Shown: positions 41,517 through 52,026 of the stretch, one piece after another
Layout: every line of letters begins with the position of its first letter
Numbering within the stretch: the first letter of the stretch is position 1
NCBI GenBank assembly: GCA_030581615.1
Contig: JAKTTT010000005.1
Span: forward strand, 1-64,000
DNA length: 64,000 nucleotides
From: Alloascoidea africana
Taxonomy: Eukaryota; Ascomycota; Alloascoideomycetes; Alloascoideales; Alloascoideaceae
Direction of reading: 5' to 3'
Translations under genes and position numbers: made by a program
Notes under the pieces: model-generated
Told to the model about the DNA's origin: nothing
What the model saw: the letters and a program-made list of their open reading frames with translations, nothing else
Databases searched by the model: none

Positions 41517-43904
41517 TCAGTGTAGCAAAAAGTAATTATAATGATGTTTTCTTTGATTTTGATACTGGAGGGACATTATAGGTTTCCATGGTCCCAATGG
41601 CTCATCAGCATTTGGGTCAACAGCTTTTCTTCTTCTAGTTCTCGCAGTCATTGATTGTCTTGGATGATGTGCACCATGAGGAAAATAAACAACTTCCACT
41701 GGTGGTAGATAGTAACCTGAGGAGACCCCAAAGTACTCATACCTCGAATTTTTTTCGCTTGGGGATTTCTTGGACTTGTGCTTGTTAGTAGAAGAGTCAG
41801 ATAAATTTTCTGTAGTATCCGTGTTGTGAAAAGGTATTTGCTCATCTTGGTGTTTTACTTTGGCGCCTGCATGTCGTGAACTGTTTAAATTCTTGTAAGG
41901 TGGTGGTGGAGTCGATCCCTTGAAAGTCTTGCTGCCATTTTGTCCATCAGAATCTTCAAACAAAGTGGGCATGCTTTGAACTTGTGGCACAATCTTTGGA
42001 CTCGATACCCTAACAGGCTCCTTTCTCGACGTTGAAGTCGTTGCTGCTAATGGTGAAGGGCCAGCTTCATTAATAACCGGACTCTCCTGTTCAACTTTCA
42101 CAGGAGTAGGTAGTTGACCTGCTTCTGAGTACGCCTCTGAGCTTACATCTTCAGAGTGCGGCCGCTTTTGAGGTAGACTGCTCTCTCCTGTTTTCCGCCG
42201 TCGTTGCGAAGCCTCTATCGTCCTCTTTGAAAAGTTGCTATTTGCATTTCCTCCAGGTTGAGTGCTGATTTTATGTGAAGTGATCAGAATTTCATCTCGT
42301 TCGGTGTAAAAACTCGGATTTCGTCCTCTTACTATTATTGGTCTGGATCGTGTTGTTTCAATAGAAATGCGTTCTCCTGATTCAAGCTGAACACCGAGGT
42401 CAACAGTAATCGAGTAATACTGCTGGAAAATGTTTTTGCGTCCATTATTCGCAGTAGCCGATTTAAACTGAAGCCTTCTCCACTCGATATGTTGATTACC
42501 TTTAAATGGTTCAAACTCATACACGTTTGGGAATAGTTTTTGTTGTCGCAGATGATCATTTTGCTTTTTGAACCCGCCATGAATTGGTTTCTCCTTTCCC
42601 TGACGCTGGCTCTCAGTATAGCTCATAGTAGAAGCACCCGAGGATGAATCGCCTGTTATTGGGAACTGATATAGTTCTATCTTATCGCTTGAAAAATTAT
42701 GTGTTCCATATACAGATAGTTGAATGTTTTTTATCTTTTTCAGCTGAAAGTTATTACATGAATCAACCAGCTTGTCGGGCACATCAGACATAAACATTGA
42801 TGCAAAAATTTGGATAAAATTCCGTCTGTAACATGTTATATTGTGTTTCTGCTTTCCAGTGGATTGCTCGTCCTCTTCAACAGTAGATGATGTGCTTGAA
42901 GGTGTCAGACCGTTTGACGGCGAAGATTCTTCTTTCGTATATGCAGGGTTGTCAGCTAAAAAGAAACGGCCCTCCATTCTTCCTGCCAGTGTGATAGATA
43001 CTGGGAGTCCCGACTTTGACACTAGGGAATACGATGGATTACTCCGAGACACAAAATCGAGAAAATAGCTGTAATCATCCTGTTTGGGAACGGACATTAT
43101 GGTCATCGTTGGAGGGTCGAGTTTTGGCTCCGTCATCGAAACCCCAGAATTTGATCTCGCATCGGCAGGAGCGCTTTCCCCAGACCCATGCTCGCTTCTC
43201 GTGGTTGTTGTGCCGATTGGATACCCAATCGGGCTCGGCTGTAGGGATCTCTGTGGTAAATGTTGTGGCTGTTGGGGAGGAGCACCGAGCCCATAGTTCG
43301 CCACGTACTGCTGGGGAGTGCCAGCCCCATTCTTGGGCCTCTGATATTCATTTACTGGACCCAGCATAGGACTCACATTGAAAGGGAAATTCGTATTATT
43401 AGGATAAAGCATGTTGGCATTGCTCATTCTTGAGTTGTTCGTTATCTGTGGTTGCTGAGAGCTAGCAAAAGCCTCATTCTGATATACCTGTGGATTCGAT
43501 CTTCCCATTAAAAGGTTAAAATCAAGAGCTTGGGGAAAATATGACGCTTCTGGGACTAAGTTCTGGTAGTGGAATCTCGGCGGATAAGTGGAAGAGTTAT
43601 TGTGGTCAAGCCCAATAGGTCCATTCCCTCTCATCAGCAGACCTTCGTTACTCCCATCAAGAGCATGGCCAATATCCGTAGTCACAATCTGCTCAGGCCC
43701 CAGACCAGCGATGCCTTTATTGTCATGTCTTCCCTCTTCATCAATGCTCCCGCGTACTGTAGTGCTGGAATTGATATGCACTGAGTCCAAGGTGTCACCA
43801 CTTCGCTGGCTGGATCCAATAAGCTGTGACTGATGGGAAATGTCCTCAAAGTCGGGGACGGGGAGGAGAAGTGACGCAAACTCGTCGTCTATCGATTGAT
43901 TCAT
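41517..43904 (-). CDS. NDT80/PhoG-type DNA-binding transcription factor
   Basis: Regulator of 795 residues with the p53-like Ndt80/PhoG DNA-binding fold at about 265-545. The signature includes NVYEFEPFKGN, WRRLQFKSATANNGRKNIFQQYYSITVDL and SRPIIVRGRNPSFY. The N-terminus is Asn/Pro/Gln-rich, and the C-terminus has Lys-rich segments and ends with Tyr/His-rich NYFLLH. In other yeasts this family controls meiosis (Ndt80), biofilm and drug response (Candida Ndt80) or catabolism of N-acetylglucosamine (Ron1). Which role applies here cannot be told from sequence. Upstream GTCACGTG lies at 43991-43998. Confidence 0.88.
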   Translation of the reverse strand: MNQSIDDEFASLLLPVPDFEDISHQSQLIGSSQRSGDTLDSVHINSSTTVRGSIDEEGRHDNKGIAGLGPEQIVTTDIGHALDGSNEGLLMRGNGPIGLDHNNSSTYPPRFHYQNLVPEASYFPQALDFNLLMGRSNPQVYQNEAFASSQQPQITNNSRMSNANMLYPNNTNFPFNVSPMLGPVNEYQRPKNGAGTPQQYVANYGLGAPPQQPQHLPQRSLQPSPIGYPIGTTTTRSEHGSGESAPADARSNSGVSMTEPKLDPPTMTIMSVPKQDDYSYFLDFVSRSNPSYSLVSKSGLPVSITLAGRMEGRFFLADNPAYTKEESSPSNGLTPSSTSSTVEEDEQSTGKQKHNITCYRRNFIQIFASMFMSDVPDKLVDSCNNFQLKKIKNIQLSVYGTHNFSSDKIELYQFPITGDSSSGASTMSYTESQRQGKEKPIHGGFKKQNDHLRQQKLFPNVYEFEPFKGNQHIEWRRLQFKSATANNGRKNIFQQYYSITVDLGVQLESGERISIETTRSRPIIVRGRNPSFYTERDEILITSHKISTQPGGNANSNFSKRTIEASQRRRKTGESSLPQKRPHSEDVSSEAYSEAGQLPTPVKVEQESPVINEAGPSPLAATTSTSRKEPVRVSSPKIVPQVQSMPTLFEDSDGQNGSKTFKGSTPPPPYKNLNSSRHAGAKVKHQDEQIPFHNTDTTENLSDSSTNKHKSKKSPSEKNSRYEYFGVSSGYYLPPVEVVYFPHGAHHPRQSMTARTRRRKAVDPNADEPLGPWKPIMSLQYQNQRKHHYNYFLLH

Positions 43905-44135
43905 GTGTTTAAAAGAGGACCAAAGTGACCTGAAGAGAAGGCAAGGAAGGAGGGCCGTCCACCGTTGGCAGATAGATGTTTAGGAGAAAAGTCACGTGCG
44001 CCATAAAGCCTGAGAACGTAGGCCTTTGTTGCGAATATGAGGCTGGAAGCGCAATCCGGGAGAACTCAGCTTTGTGGAGGATGTACTGAAGGGAGGTTGG
44101 CTCAGTATACAAGAGAGAAGTCGAGGAGTGCACTG
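43905..44135. promoter_or_regulatory. Promoter of the NDT80-like gene with GTCACGTG
   Basis: 231 bases between the NDT80-like start and the end of the Zn2Cys6 gene. GTCACGTG lies at 43991-43998, about 90 bases from the start codon. Confidence 0.55.
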
Positions 44136-45816
44136 TTAGACCGTACCGGGGTCTCCGTTGCCGTTACTGTGATTGGTGAGCAAATGTAGCTTCAATATGG
44201 ACTGTTTCGCAGTCAATTGGTCCTGTCCACCGCCGCTGCTTCCACTGGCTGTGCCAGGAAGAATGTGGCGATGGCCTCTTTCATTCTGGTTGCTCCAATT
44301 GGCGAAGTGCGCGCCCACAGTCCTTGGCAAATTTAGATATTGTTGCCAATCACTAGAGAGCTTTTGTTGGATAAATTCCAGCTCGTAACTTAGGGGTGTG
44401 GGCCACCAAACGTTATCCATGGAGTACACCAAAAGTATGAAATGTGCTACAATAATCAAGGAGCGCGGGTCATTTTGTGAAATCAAAGTCACAATCATGT
44501 CTGGCAAAAATGAAACCCATCTCGCTATGATTCCAACATAATCGCCCTCATAGTTTGATTCGTTGAATACATTGGCATATTCCTGCTCCAATATCTTTAT
44601 CGTATCATAATATATATCAGCGAAAAGCAGGCTCCGATGCTGCTCTCCCGACTGATAGGTGTGCTGCTTTGAAAGGCCGTGCGTATCTGTCAACACAATT
44701 GGAGTCACTGAGCTGATGGATATGCCTTGCAAAGAGTATGAATTTATATCCCGATCAGGAACAACCACCAGCATGTGGTCCTGCTCGAACTCGCGAATCT
44801 TACAAAGCTCATAAAGATAATGCGGGAAAACGACAGTTTCGTAATTGACCGTTCGCGGCGCATAAAGCATGATGAGAGGTGCAAAAGAACTGGATGCGAT
44901 TGCCACAGCGCTCTCAAAAAAAACTGGTTTTATTCCTTTGCCGATTTTGATGTAGTGGGGGTCACAAAGACGAAAATCGGGAGACGCTGTTAAAAACACC
45001 AGGTTGAACACTGTAGTGCACATCACTGCAATCGCCTGTTCCGAGTTTTGAGGATTTAAAAGAGAATACTTGAAATCTTCCAGGCTCTTTGTATGATGGT
45101 GTTTCGCAATGAATTCGTATTGCGCTGAATGTCCTGGTTCTACCTCAATCTTGACATGATCTGGAGCATTGAAATTAATGTCAAGAGCGCTTAGCGCCAA
45201 CATCATTCTCATCAGATACGTATACTTGTAGGCCAACGGAGGCAAATACGAGGACCAAATTTCTCGAATTTCTGGAATTGTAGTCAGTTTAAAGCAGAAA
45301 GTCGTGGTAAAATGTAGAAGCAGCTGAAAGTCGACTGTTGACCATTGAAGCTGTTCGGTGAATTGGAACTGACTTCTGCTAGCTTTTCGAATATTTACTT
45401 GTGAATCAGCATTGGAAATAGGTGATTGGTTTTGCTCTGGTAGTGCCAACCGTTGTATCTCCTCTTCCTGTGTGTCCTGGTCGTCTGTATCATCATTGTC
45501 ATTATCTTCATGCTTCTGGACCTGCTGATCTTGGTCCCCTAAACGAGATACCGGCCGCCCATTGGAACCGCCAATATAAATGCATTTGATTTTCCGCCGC
45601 ACACAGTTATTACAACTCGGATGAGTTTCATCGCACTTAAAAAGCATGTTGGTTAGTATATGAATATCTGCAATATGCCGATTGCCTAAACAGCATTTCA
45701 CCGATACTTTTTCGTACTTTTATCTTTCGGCGTTTACAGACAAGGCATCCATTCCTTGATTTTCTGTGTGCTCGTCTGGTGTATTTTCCAGATGTGACCG
45801 ATTCAGCTTTAACCAT
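44136..45816 (-). CDS. Zn2Cys6 transcription factor resembling Upc2/Ecm22, two exons
   Basis: Binuclear zinc cluster regulator of 532 residues. Exon 1 (45718-45816) reads MVKAESVTSGKYTRRAHRKS and ends CLVCKRRKIK; exon 2 (44136-45635) resumes CDETHPSCNNCVRRKIKC. Together they form the full C-X2-C-X6-C-X6-C-X2-C-X6-C cluster at about 24-51. The 82-base intron (GTACGA, TACTAAC, TTTTTAAG) interrupts the cluster after two of six cysteines. The HRKSRNGC lead-in and the C-terminal helical region (FQLLLHFTTTFCFKL; YLMRMMLALSALDI) resemble the sterol-sensing Upc2/Ecm22 family. The acidic linker near 75-95 is Asp/Gln-rich. Sterol regulation is an inference. Confidence 0.87.
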
Positions 45817-46184
45817 AGTAAAGTTTGTTGAAAGCTTCTATTCCTGGCTGTGCTATCTTATGACTTGGGTACTGATACGTTTTTAAAAGCGGGTTAAAAA
45901 GAAAATATTTCGATTCAACAAGGCTCTTGGAAATAGCTCCAGTAAAGCTAACATGACATTTCCTTGAAGGCGCTTTAAAATATTATCTCCTGCGGACCTC
46001 TTCTGGATCTTACTAGAACTCAATAGTTGAGCAAAACATAGAAGGGGGAAAGACAAGGTGGATAACCCTAATATATGATGGAAGTTGAGTTGACCAACTG
46101 ATTACCCGGCCGGAAGATCGGAACTTCAAGGATCGCTTTCCTTCAAATACACTTGAACAACAGAATCATAAACAGCAATTGGAA
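45817..46184. promoter_or_regulatory. Divergent region, Zn2Cys6 gene and J-protein gene
   Basis: 368 bases acting as promoter for both flanking genes. I see no distinctive motif apart from ordinary A/T-rich stretches. Confidence 0.45.
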
Positions 46185-47724
46185 ATGGTCACTGTCAAAG
46201 ACACTACTTATTATGATCTTCTTGGGATCCAGCCGGACGCCACTGACGTCCAGATCAAAAAGGCCTATAGAAAGATGGCCATGCTAACACATCCTGATAA
46301 GAACCCTGATGATCCAGAAGCTGCGAAAAAGTTCCAAGAGGTATGTACTAGCGACACATTGTGTAACCATCCAATTCTAGGGTTAGAAGAGAAACCAGCA
46401 TTTTAATGATGCTTTGTGTTTCTTTTCATTGGTTGGGTTAAAATCATGTTATGAGAGATATTCTAACCTTCTTCATCTTGCACATGAAAGATTGGAGAAG
46501 CTTATCAAGGTTAGTGATTTGCAACTGACGATATTATTGCCACATTGCATTTGATATTGACAATTACGTGGAATCATAGTATTAAAGGATCCTAGCCTAA
46601 GGCTTAGATATAATGAATTTGGCAAAGAAGAGGCTGTTCCAGAACAGGGTTTTGAAGACGCCAACGATTTTTTCGCAACCATATTCGGGGGCGATGCTTT
46701 TATCAACTGGTATGGTCCCTTTTTCATTCAAGTGGAGAATATCAAGCAAAGCTAACTAAAGTGCGATAGGATTGGAGAGCTGTCACTAATCAAGGACATG
46801 ACTTCAACTGCTAATCTTTTGGCAGAGGAAGAAGAAGATGATGAAAAACCAGAGAGTTCTCAATCATCAAGCCCTCCTAATGGATCTGTTGCAGTTTCCG
46901 AACCGACTTCAAGTAAATCGGGTAAACAGTCTATTACGTCTCACGCCCATGATGAGATCTCACAAACCACCACGGTATCCGATACCGAGAAGCAAACCGA
47001 TAAAAAGAAGAAAAAGAAAGGAAAATTATCTAAAGAGCAACGTGAAGCAATTTTTGAGAAGGAAAAGGAAAGACGTGCTGCAAAGGCGGTAAGAGTTAAT
47101 GAACTTTCTGAAAAGTTGATAAAACGTTTAAACGACTGGACCGAGTCCGATCTCTCCACTGAAGCGAAAGAAAGGTTTGAATCAAAACTGTCACAGGAAG
47201 TGGAGGAACTGAAGATGGAATCATTTGGTCTTGATTTACTCCATACTATTGGCAAAGTTTACACAACCAAGGCGAATGCTTTCCTTGCCTCTCAGAAAAC
47301 ATTTGGACTGTCAAAGCTTTACACAAGTACAAAAGAAAAAGGAGGAGTCGCAAAAGATGCCTTCCATATGCTATCCAGTGCTATCGAAGCTCAGATGACA
47401 ATGGAAGAGATGGCAAAAGCCGCTTCAGCCGATGATTGGGATGAAGCCAAAGCAGCCCAATACGAAAGATACATGACTGGAAAAGTGCTCAACACTGCCT
47501 GGGTCAGCTCCAAGTTCGAAATTCATGGGGTATTGAGGGATGTTTGTGATACGGTGTTACAAGATAAGTCGATTCCTTCCTCAAAAAGAACACTTAGAGC
47601 AAAGGGTCTAATTAGTATTGGAAATATTTTTAAGAAGGCGCAGAGGACTAACCTTGAGGACGAAGAAATTAGAGTGTTTGAAGAGCTGGTTGCTGATTCA
47701 AAGCAAAAACCCAAAAGAAGGTAG
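46185..47724 (+). CDS. DnaJ-type co-chaperone of the Caj1/Djp1 family, four exons
   Basis: Hsp40 co-chaperone of 419 residues. Exons 46185-46340, 46491-46509 (19 bases), 46580-46709 and 46770-47724. The J domain lies at about 8-72 with HPD at 36-38 (LTHPDKNP); the 19-base exon supplies IGEAYQ, and VLKDPSLRLRYNEFG follows. Next are NDFFATIFGGDAFINWIGEL, an acidic Ser-rich linker, a Lys-rich helix and the DnaJ-X domain (about 190-400), with GLDLLHTIGKVYTTKA and FGLSKLYTSTKEKG. Donors are GTATGT, GTTAGT and GTATGG; branches TTCTAAC and GCTAAC. Domain order is that of Caj1 and Djp1, the latter a peroxisomal import factor; I do not choose between them. Confidence 0.92.
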
Positions 47725-49353
47725 ATGATCTGTTCAATTCATTCGTTGTTCCTGGTATTTCGCGGATAGGGAACTGTGTACAAGTCAATTCAACCCAGTA
47801 TGCTATTAAAATCTAGAAAAGACAAATATGTTGCCGGCAATTGCTTAAAATTGATTTGTTCAAAATTCTATCATAATTTCTTAATAGTTTTCTTTTTTTG
47901 TTTTCGTTATTGTTCAGCCTAGTGTGCGTTTTATCTTGTTTTTAGTTTTTCCCTTGACTGAGATTTGCATAATAATTGTTTGTATTTGCAGTGTGGCTTC
48001 GACTTTGAAGCTTATAGATTTTGATCTCAGTGTTGGAACAGCGCACACAACAGCAACCAAGAGTACGTTTGGTTAAAAAGAGATGCCTATTACATGCTCA
48101 TCTCTAGAAACAGATAGATGAGGGATGACTTTGTCAAAATTCTAGCGTTAGGACGATATCGTGTCATCAGGGATTCTTTATTATCTCAGAAGCATAGCCC
48201 GTTTAGCTGAATGAACCACGAGATTTTGATTTTAATCCTGATGGCAACGGTATGTTGGCGATACACTGCCATTCATACCGTATATGTTTTCCACCAACAC
48301 CTGAGAAAAATGCGACTGAGAATTCTTGGAAGACAGAACCAAGAGCAAAAATTGTTCTTAGGGCCTATCTAGACCATGAGGAGATCTACATATGCGAGAA
48401 GATAGACATGTGTGTTAGTAGGATGTTTTAAATTTTGGCAGTAGATCAAGAATAGCCTCTGGTCATCAGAGTTCTCGTGCCTAAAGCCGTTGATCGATCT
48501 CTTGAAAAAAGAGGTCATACAAACATTTGGCTGAACGTTTACATGGCAAAATTCACGAGCAGTTTGTATGCTAAACATCCCCTTAATAAAAGGAAGGCAC
48601 AACTCTGTGACCAATTAAGCGGCTCTATTCGCGAATTCCTTTGTCAATTAGCTAAATGGGGCTGTCAAAGCCTCCTTCACTTACTGATATAGAATAGTAA
48701 TGTTATTTCTCCACGCCATAGGCGTCTCAATTATTAAAAACCTGGAATTCACCGAGCCGCTTCTTTGCGCCCAAAAGGTTCTCTCTATTTGTTCTATCGA
48801 TATTGAACCATGGTGGATCGAAAACTTCGACCCTCTTCTACTAAATTAGACTCTTATCGCACGTAATGTTTTGTTTTAAAATTTGATTCACAAATCATGA
48901 GCTTTTCATTGTTTGACATTACAAACGGTCTTAAAAAGTTTTTCATCATACTGCACTCCACAATCATCTATTCTAGATATTTCAATCCAAGATTTTTGTT
49001 TAGGGGTATATAGTTGTAGAATTATGTCCCGCACTTGGTGGACACTCGGAGGATCTACATGAGGACCCTAGTTTAAACTCTAGGTTGTATTATAGTTAAA
49101 CTTCCCGGTGGTTCAATAAACAAAGTGTAAGGCTCGCCCACGAAAACTGTCCAGCACAAAGCAGGTCCGCGGTAAACCCAAGTTGCAGAGCAGGGCAGCC
49201 TCCTCAAAGAGTAAAAGATAAGAATAGTCGAATTCTTTCCAATTTTTCCAGAACTCTTCTCCTTTTCCTTAAGCTATTCCATTTGTGTTAGCCTAACCAA
49301 CCCAACGCATACCTATCTTCTATTGTAAGAGTATATATCAAACGAAACTCGCC
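47725..49353. other. Gene-poor region with a retroelement fossil
   Basis: 1.6 kb between the J-protein gene and an unrecognised gene. Near the centre is a short minus-strand segment resembling Ty1/copia reverse transcriptase (listed separately). A near-perfect hairpin CCTAG-TTTAAA-CTCTAGG lies near 49063-49083. The last 200 bases are presumably the next gene's promoter. Confidence 0.45.
48369..48614 (-). mobile_element. Ty1/copia-like LTR-retrotransposon fossil (reverse-transcriptase fragment)
   Basis: Minus-strand conceptual reading gives about 45 residues that resemble the part of copia-family reverse transcriptase leading into the YVDD catalytic region (NGFRHENSDDQRLFLIY, then THVYLLAYVD). 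Only a small piece of the polymerase domain is recognisable; no clear gag, protease, integrase or paired LTRs were found around it. It is broken and looks old. The family call is from motif resemblance only. Confidence 0.45.
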
Positions 49354-50073
49354 ATGGCTATCACCTCCCCTTTTCAAGGAACCTCAAAAAGTAGAGACCT
49401 ATTCAAAATACGATCAGGGCACAAAAATTTAGATTCGCAAAAGAAAACGTCCATTATTAGTATACCATCACCAACGAACATCTCTAGTCCTCAGTCATCA
49501 GTATTGCCCAGCATTTCAACCTCAAACAGATCTCTAAGAAGCATTTCTTTAACCGACAAACCATTCTCAACGGACTTTTTGAACATTGAGCTCGACACAC
49601 CGTTTTTAAAATCGGATCTCGACCCTCTTGATTTTCAACTTGGACAGCCAAACGTTTCAACTTCTGCGAATGACTCCGACGAAGAAAACGACCAAACTTA
49701 CGATGAAGATAGCGATGAAGAAAGGCCAAAAGAAGAAGTAGGCAAAGCAAAAATGTGGAGGTTACGACAAGCACAACAACGAAGATTGAAACTTAGCTCA
49801 ATGAAAGAAACAACGAACTATAGTGCAAAGCAAGATGAGGTATCAATTAAGAGAAGACCCTCTCAGGACTATTCAGTGTCCACAACTTCAAGTGCTAATA
49901 GTGGGTCTAATAACTTTTCTCCTACGACATCCTCATTTCTTCTCCTATCAGAAAGAAAAAATTCAGGGACTTCAAGTGAAAATCCAACTGGATCGAGAAA
50001 GCTTTTTGAAAGCTATCGCACTTCAGCGATTACGGGAAATAGCCCAGTCATGACCATGCACTACGACTATTAA
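49354..50073 (+). CDS. Ser-rich protein of unknown function
   Basis: Reading frame of 239 residues from ATG 49354 (MAITSPFQGTSKSRDLFKIR). It is Ser/Thr/Asn-rich and probably disordered, with an acidic segment near 109-131 (SDEENDQTYDEDSDEERPKEE) followed by a basic helix KAKMWRLRQAQQRRLKL that could be a nuclear signal. It ends MTMHYDY. There are many Ser-Pro and Ser-Thr sites suitable for phosphorylation. I do not recognise the family. It is supported as a gene by length, promoter-like upstream sequence with TATATATC near 49331, and composition unlike the flanking DNA. Confidence 0.7.
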   Translation: MAITSPFQGTSKSRDLFKIRSGHKNLDSQKKTSIISIPSPTNISSPQSSVLPSISTSNRSLRSISLTDKPFSTDFLNIELDTPFLKSDLDPLDFQLGQPNVSTSANDSDEENDQTYDEDSDEERPKEEVGKAKMWRLRQAQQRRLKLSSMKETTNYSAKQDEVSIKRRPSQDYSVSTTSSANSGSNNFSPTTSSFLLLSERKNSGTSSENPTGSRKLFESYRTSAITGNSPVMTMHYDY

Positions 50074-50560
50074 GAACCAAAAAGCAGTTTCTGCTCCTGT
50101 AGAGTCAATTCCTTTTATTATTCATTTTCATTTTCATTATTTTTGTTTAAGGTGTTCATTTCCCTTGAAAGGAGAAAACTTAGTTGGCATTTCTGTGTAT
50201 CTTTCTTTACCAACGGCAAAACAGAGTCCGCATCAGGATTTTATTTCATGCACAAGTGTTTATGTTGATCGTAGATTGAATGGGGTGCGAGTTCTGCGCT
50301 AGGGCAACCAAAGCCTAGGAAAGATTTTATATACTTCTTACTCTTTCCCAGGCTGAATAGTTCTAGCATAGTATTTGAAAGTAATTCATTGACCAATGGA
50401 TTTATCTGCCGTTTCTGTTCTTTAGATGAATGACTATTAAGGGTCAAAAAGTTGATTCTCTCGATCTCCCCTGTCACATGATTTGCGATTTTATTACCCC
50501 AATATCAGTCCAATTTGAAAGGGCTGGCAAGCAAACGAACAATCATATTCAAGTGTTTCA
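50074..50560. other. Intergenic region upstream of NIT2
   Basis: 487 bases. Has a TTTTCATTTTCAT repeat near 50122-50138. Nothing else seen; the right part is the NIT2 promoter. Confidence 0.4.
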
Positions 50561-51436
50561 ATGGTTTTAGTCGGAGCAGCTCAGTTAACCTCTACCAGGA
50601 ATCTTTTAAACAACTTGGCTTCTGTCAAGACATTGATTTCGAAAGCAGTGGCTTCGAATGTAAAGCTTCTCTTTCTGCCTGAAGCAACAGACTATATTGC
50701 GTCCAGCTCCAAGGAGACTGTAGAATTGTGCCAGCCCGTGACATCCAACCCGGTGGTAACTGGTATTCAAGAAGAGTTAAGAAAGTTATCGAGTCAGGGG
50801 AAGAAGTTGGACCTCACCATTGGTGTCCATGAGCCTGCTGAGAAAGGTCCCAGCGGTAGATCACGGGTGAAGAACACTCTTTTATACATCAATTCTCAAG
50901 GAAATATTCTCCAAAGATATCAAAAGATACATCTCTTTGACATCGATATCAAGAGCGGTCCAATATTGAAAGAGTCCAATTCGGTGGAGCCAGGAAATGA
51001 AGTGGTGAAACCTTTTGATACTCCAGCAGGAAAGCTAGGATTGGCCATTTGCTATGATGTCAGATTCCCTGAGTTGGCAATGCGGCTGCGTTCTCAGGGA
51101 GCGGAACTCCTAACTTATCCTTCGGCATTCACGGTCAGGACTGGTCAGGCACACTGGGAGTTGTTGGCTCGGGCAAGAGCTATAGACACCCAATGCTATG
51201 TGATTATGCCCGCCCAGGTGGGGAAACACGACCCGCCCTCGGAGAAGCGTGTGAGCTATGGCCAGGCTCTGATAGTTGATCCTTGGGGGACAGTTGTCTC
51301 GAGATGTAGCGACATCAACGTTACGGAACCCCGAATAGCAGTAGCAGACGTGGACCTTGGGATTATTGAGAATGTACGAAAGAACATGCCACTTTGGGAA
51401 CATCGCAGACCTGATGTCCTTGGCTACGATGTATGA
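50561..51436 (+). CDS. NIT2: Nitrilase-family amidase (Nit2, deaminated glutathione amidase)
   Basis: Carbon-nitrogen hydrolase of 291 residues. The catalytic triad is visible: Glu41 in LLFLPEATD, Lys122 in RYQKIHLFDID and Cys164 in GLAICYDVRFPEL. The conserved ESNSVEPGNE, SAFTVRTGQAHWELLARARAIDTQCY and C-terminal RPDVLGYDV match the Nit1/Nit2 branch, whose known reaction is repair of deaminated glutathione and hydrolysis of omega-amides. Cytosolic or mitochondrial; the N-terminus shows no strong presequence. No intron. Confidence 0.93.
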   Translation: MVLVGAAQLTSTRNLLNNLASVKTLISKAVASNVKLLFLPEATDYIASSSKETVELCQPVTSNPVVTGIQEELRKLSSQGKKLDLTIGVHEPAEKGPSGRSRVKNTLLYINSQGNILQRYQKIHLFDIDIKSGPILKESNSVEPGNEVVKPFDTPAGKLGLAICYDVRFPELAMRLRSQGAELLTYPSAFTVRTGQAHWELLARARAIDTQCYVIMPAQVGKHDPPSEKRVSYGQALIVDPWGTVVSRCSDINVTEPRIAVADVDLGIIENVRKNMPLWEHRRPDVLGYDV

Positions 51437-52026
51437 CTTTTGGGAGAAGGAGGAGGAGGGGTAGTTTAGATACGAAGATAGATGGCGTATTGCAATGGCA
51501 TCTGCTGCAAAGCAGGAAGCTCCTTTTCAGGATGATGCGATGGGATCATCGCGTCAACCAGAACTATCTCAATCTTCAGATACTTTTGGAAGCTGTTGGT
51601 CATTAAGGCTTTCCTGGTATTCTTCCTTTGAACCTTGAGAACTGGAACTGATAATATAAAAAACTCTTGCTGCAGAACCTACCCCTCTATTCGTAGTCTT
51701 TTAGAATTGTTTGTTATTATCCGAAGGCATCGATGCGAAAGTAACATGATTTTGTATGGTCTTATTCTCCAAATATGGAATCCAAGCGTTGTATTTCCAA
51801 TGGTTTGTCTCATTCTAGTTGTTTTTGACCCCACCTCCTTTTGTTCTTGAAACCAAATGCTCCGGGTCTATGGAAAAACTAGAGTTAATCGCTCCTCCAC
51901 TTTCCAATTTGGAGCTCCCCCAATTCCGCCTGGCATTTATATAATGCTCACTGCTCGCCTTAATCCAATTAAGCTTCAAGCACAAAAAACAAAAAACAAA
52001 TCAAGAAACACAAACGTGCGTCAACA
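51437..52026. other. Intergenic region downstream of NIT2
   Basis: 590 bases with no supported gene. Short plus-strand frames (62-71 codons) here have no recognisable similarity. The right part should hold the promoter of the next gene. Confidence 0.4.
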
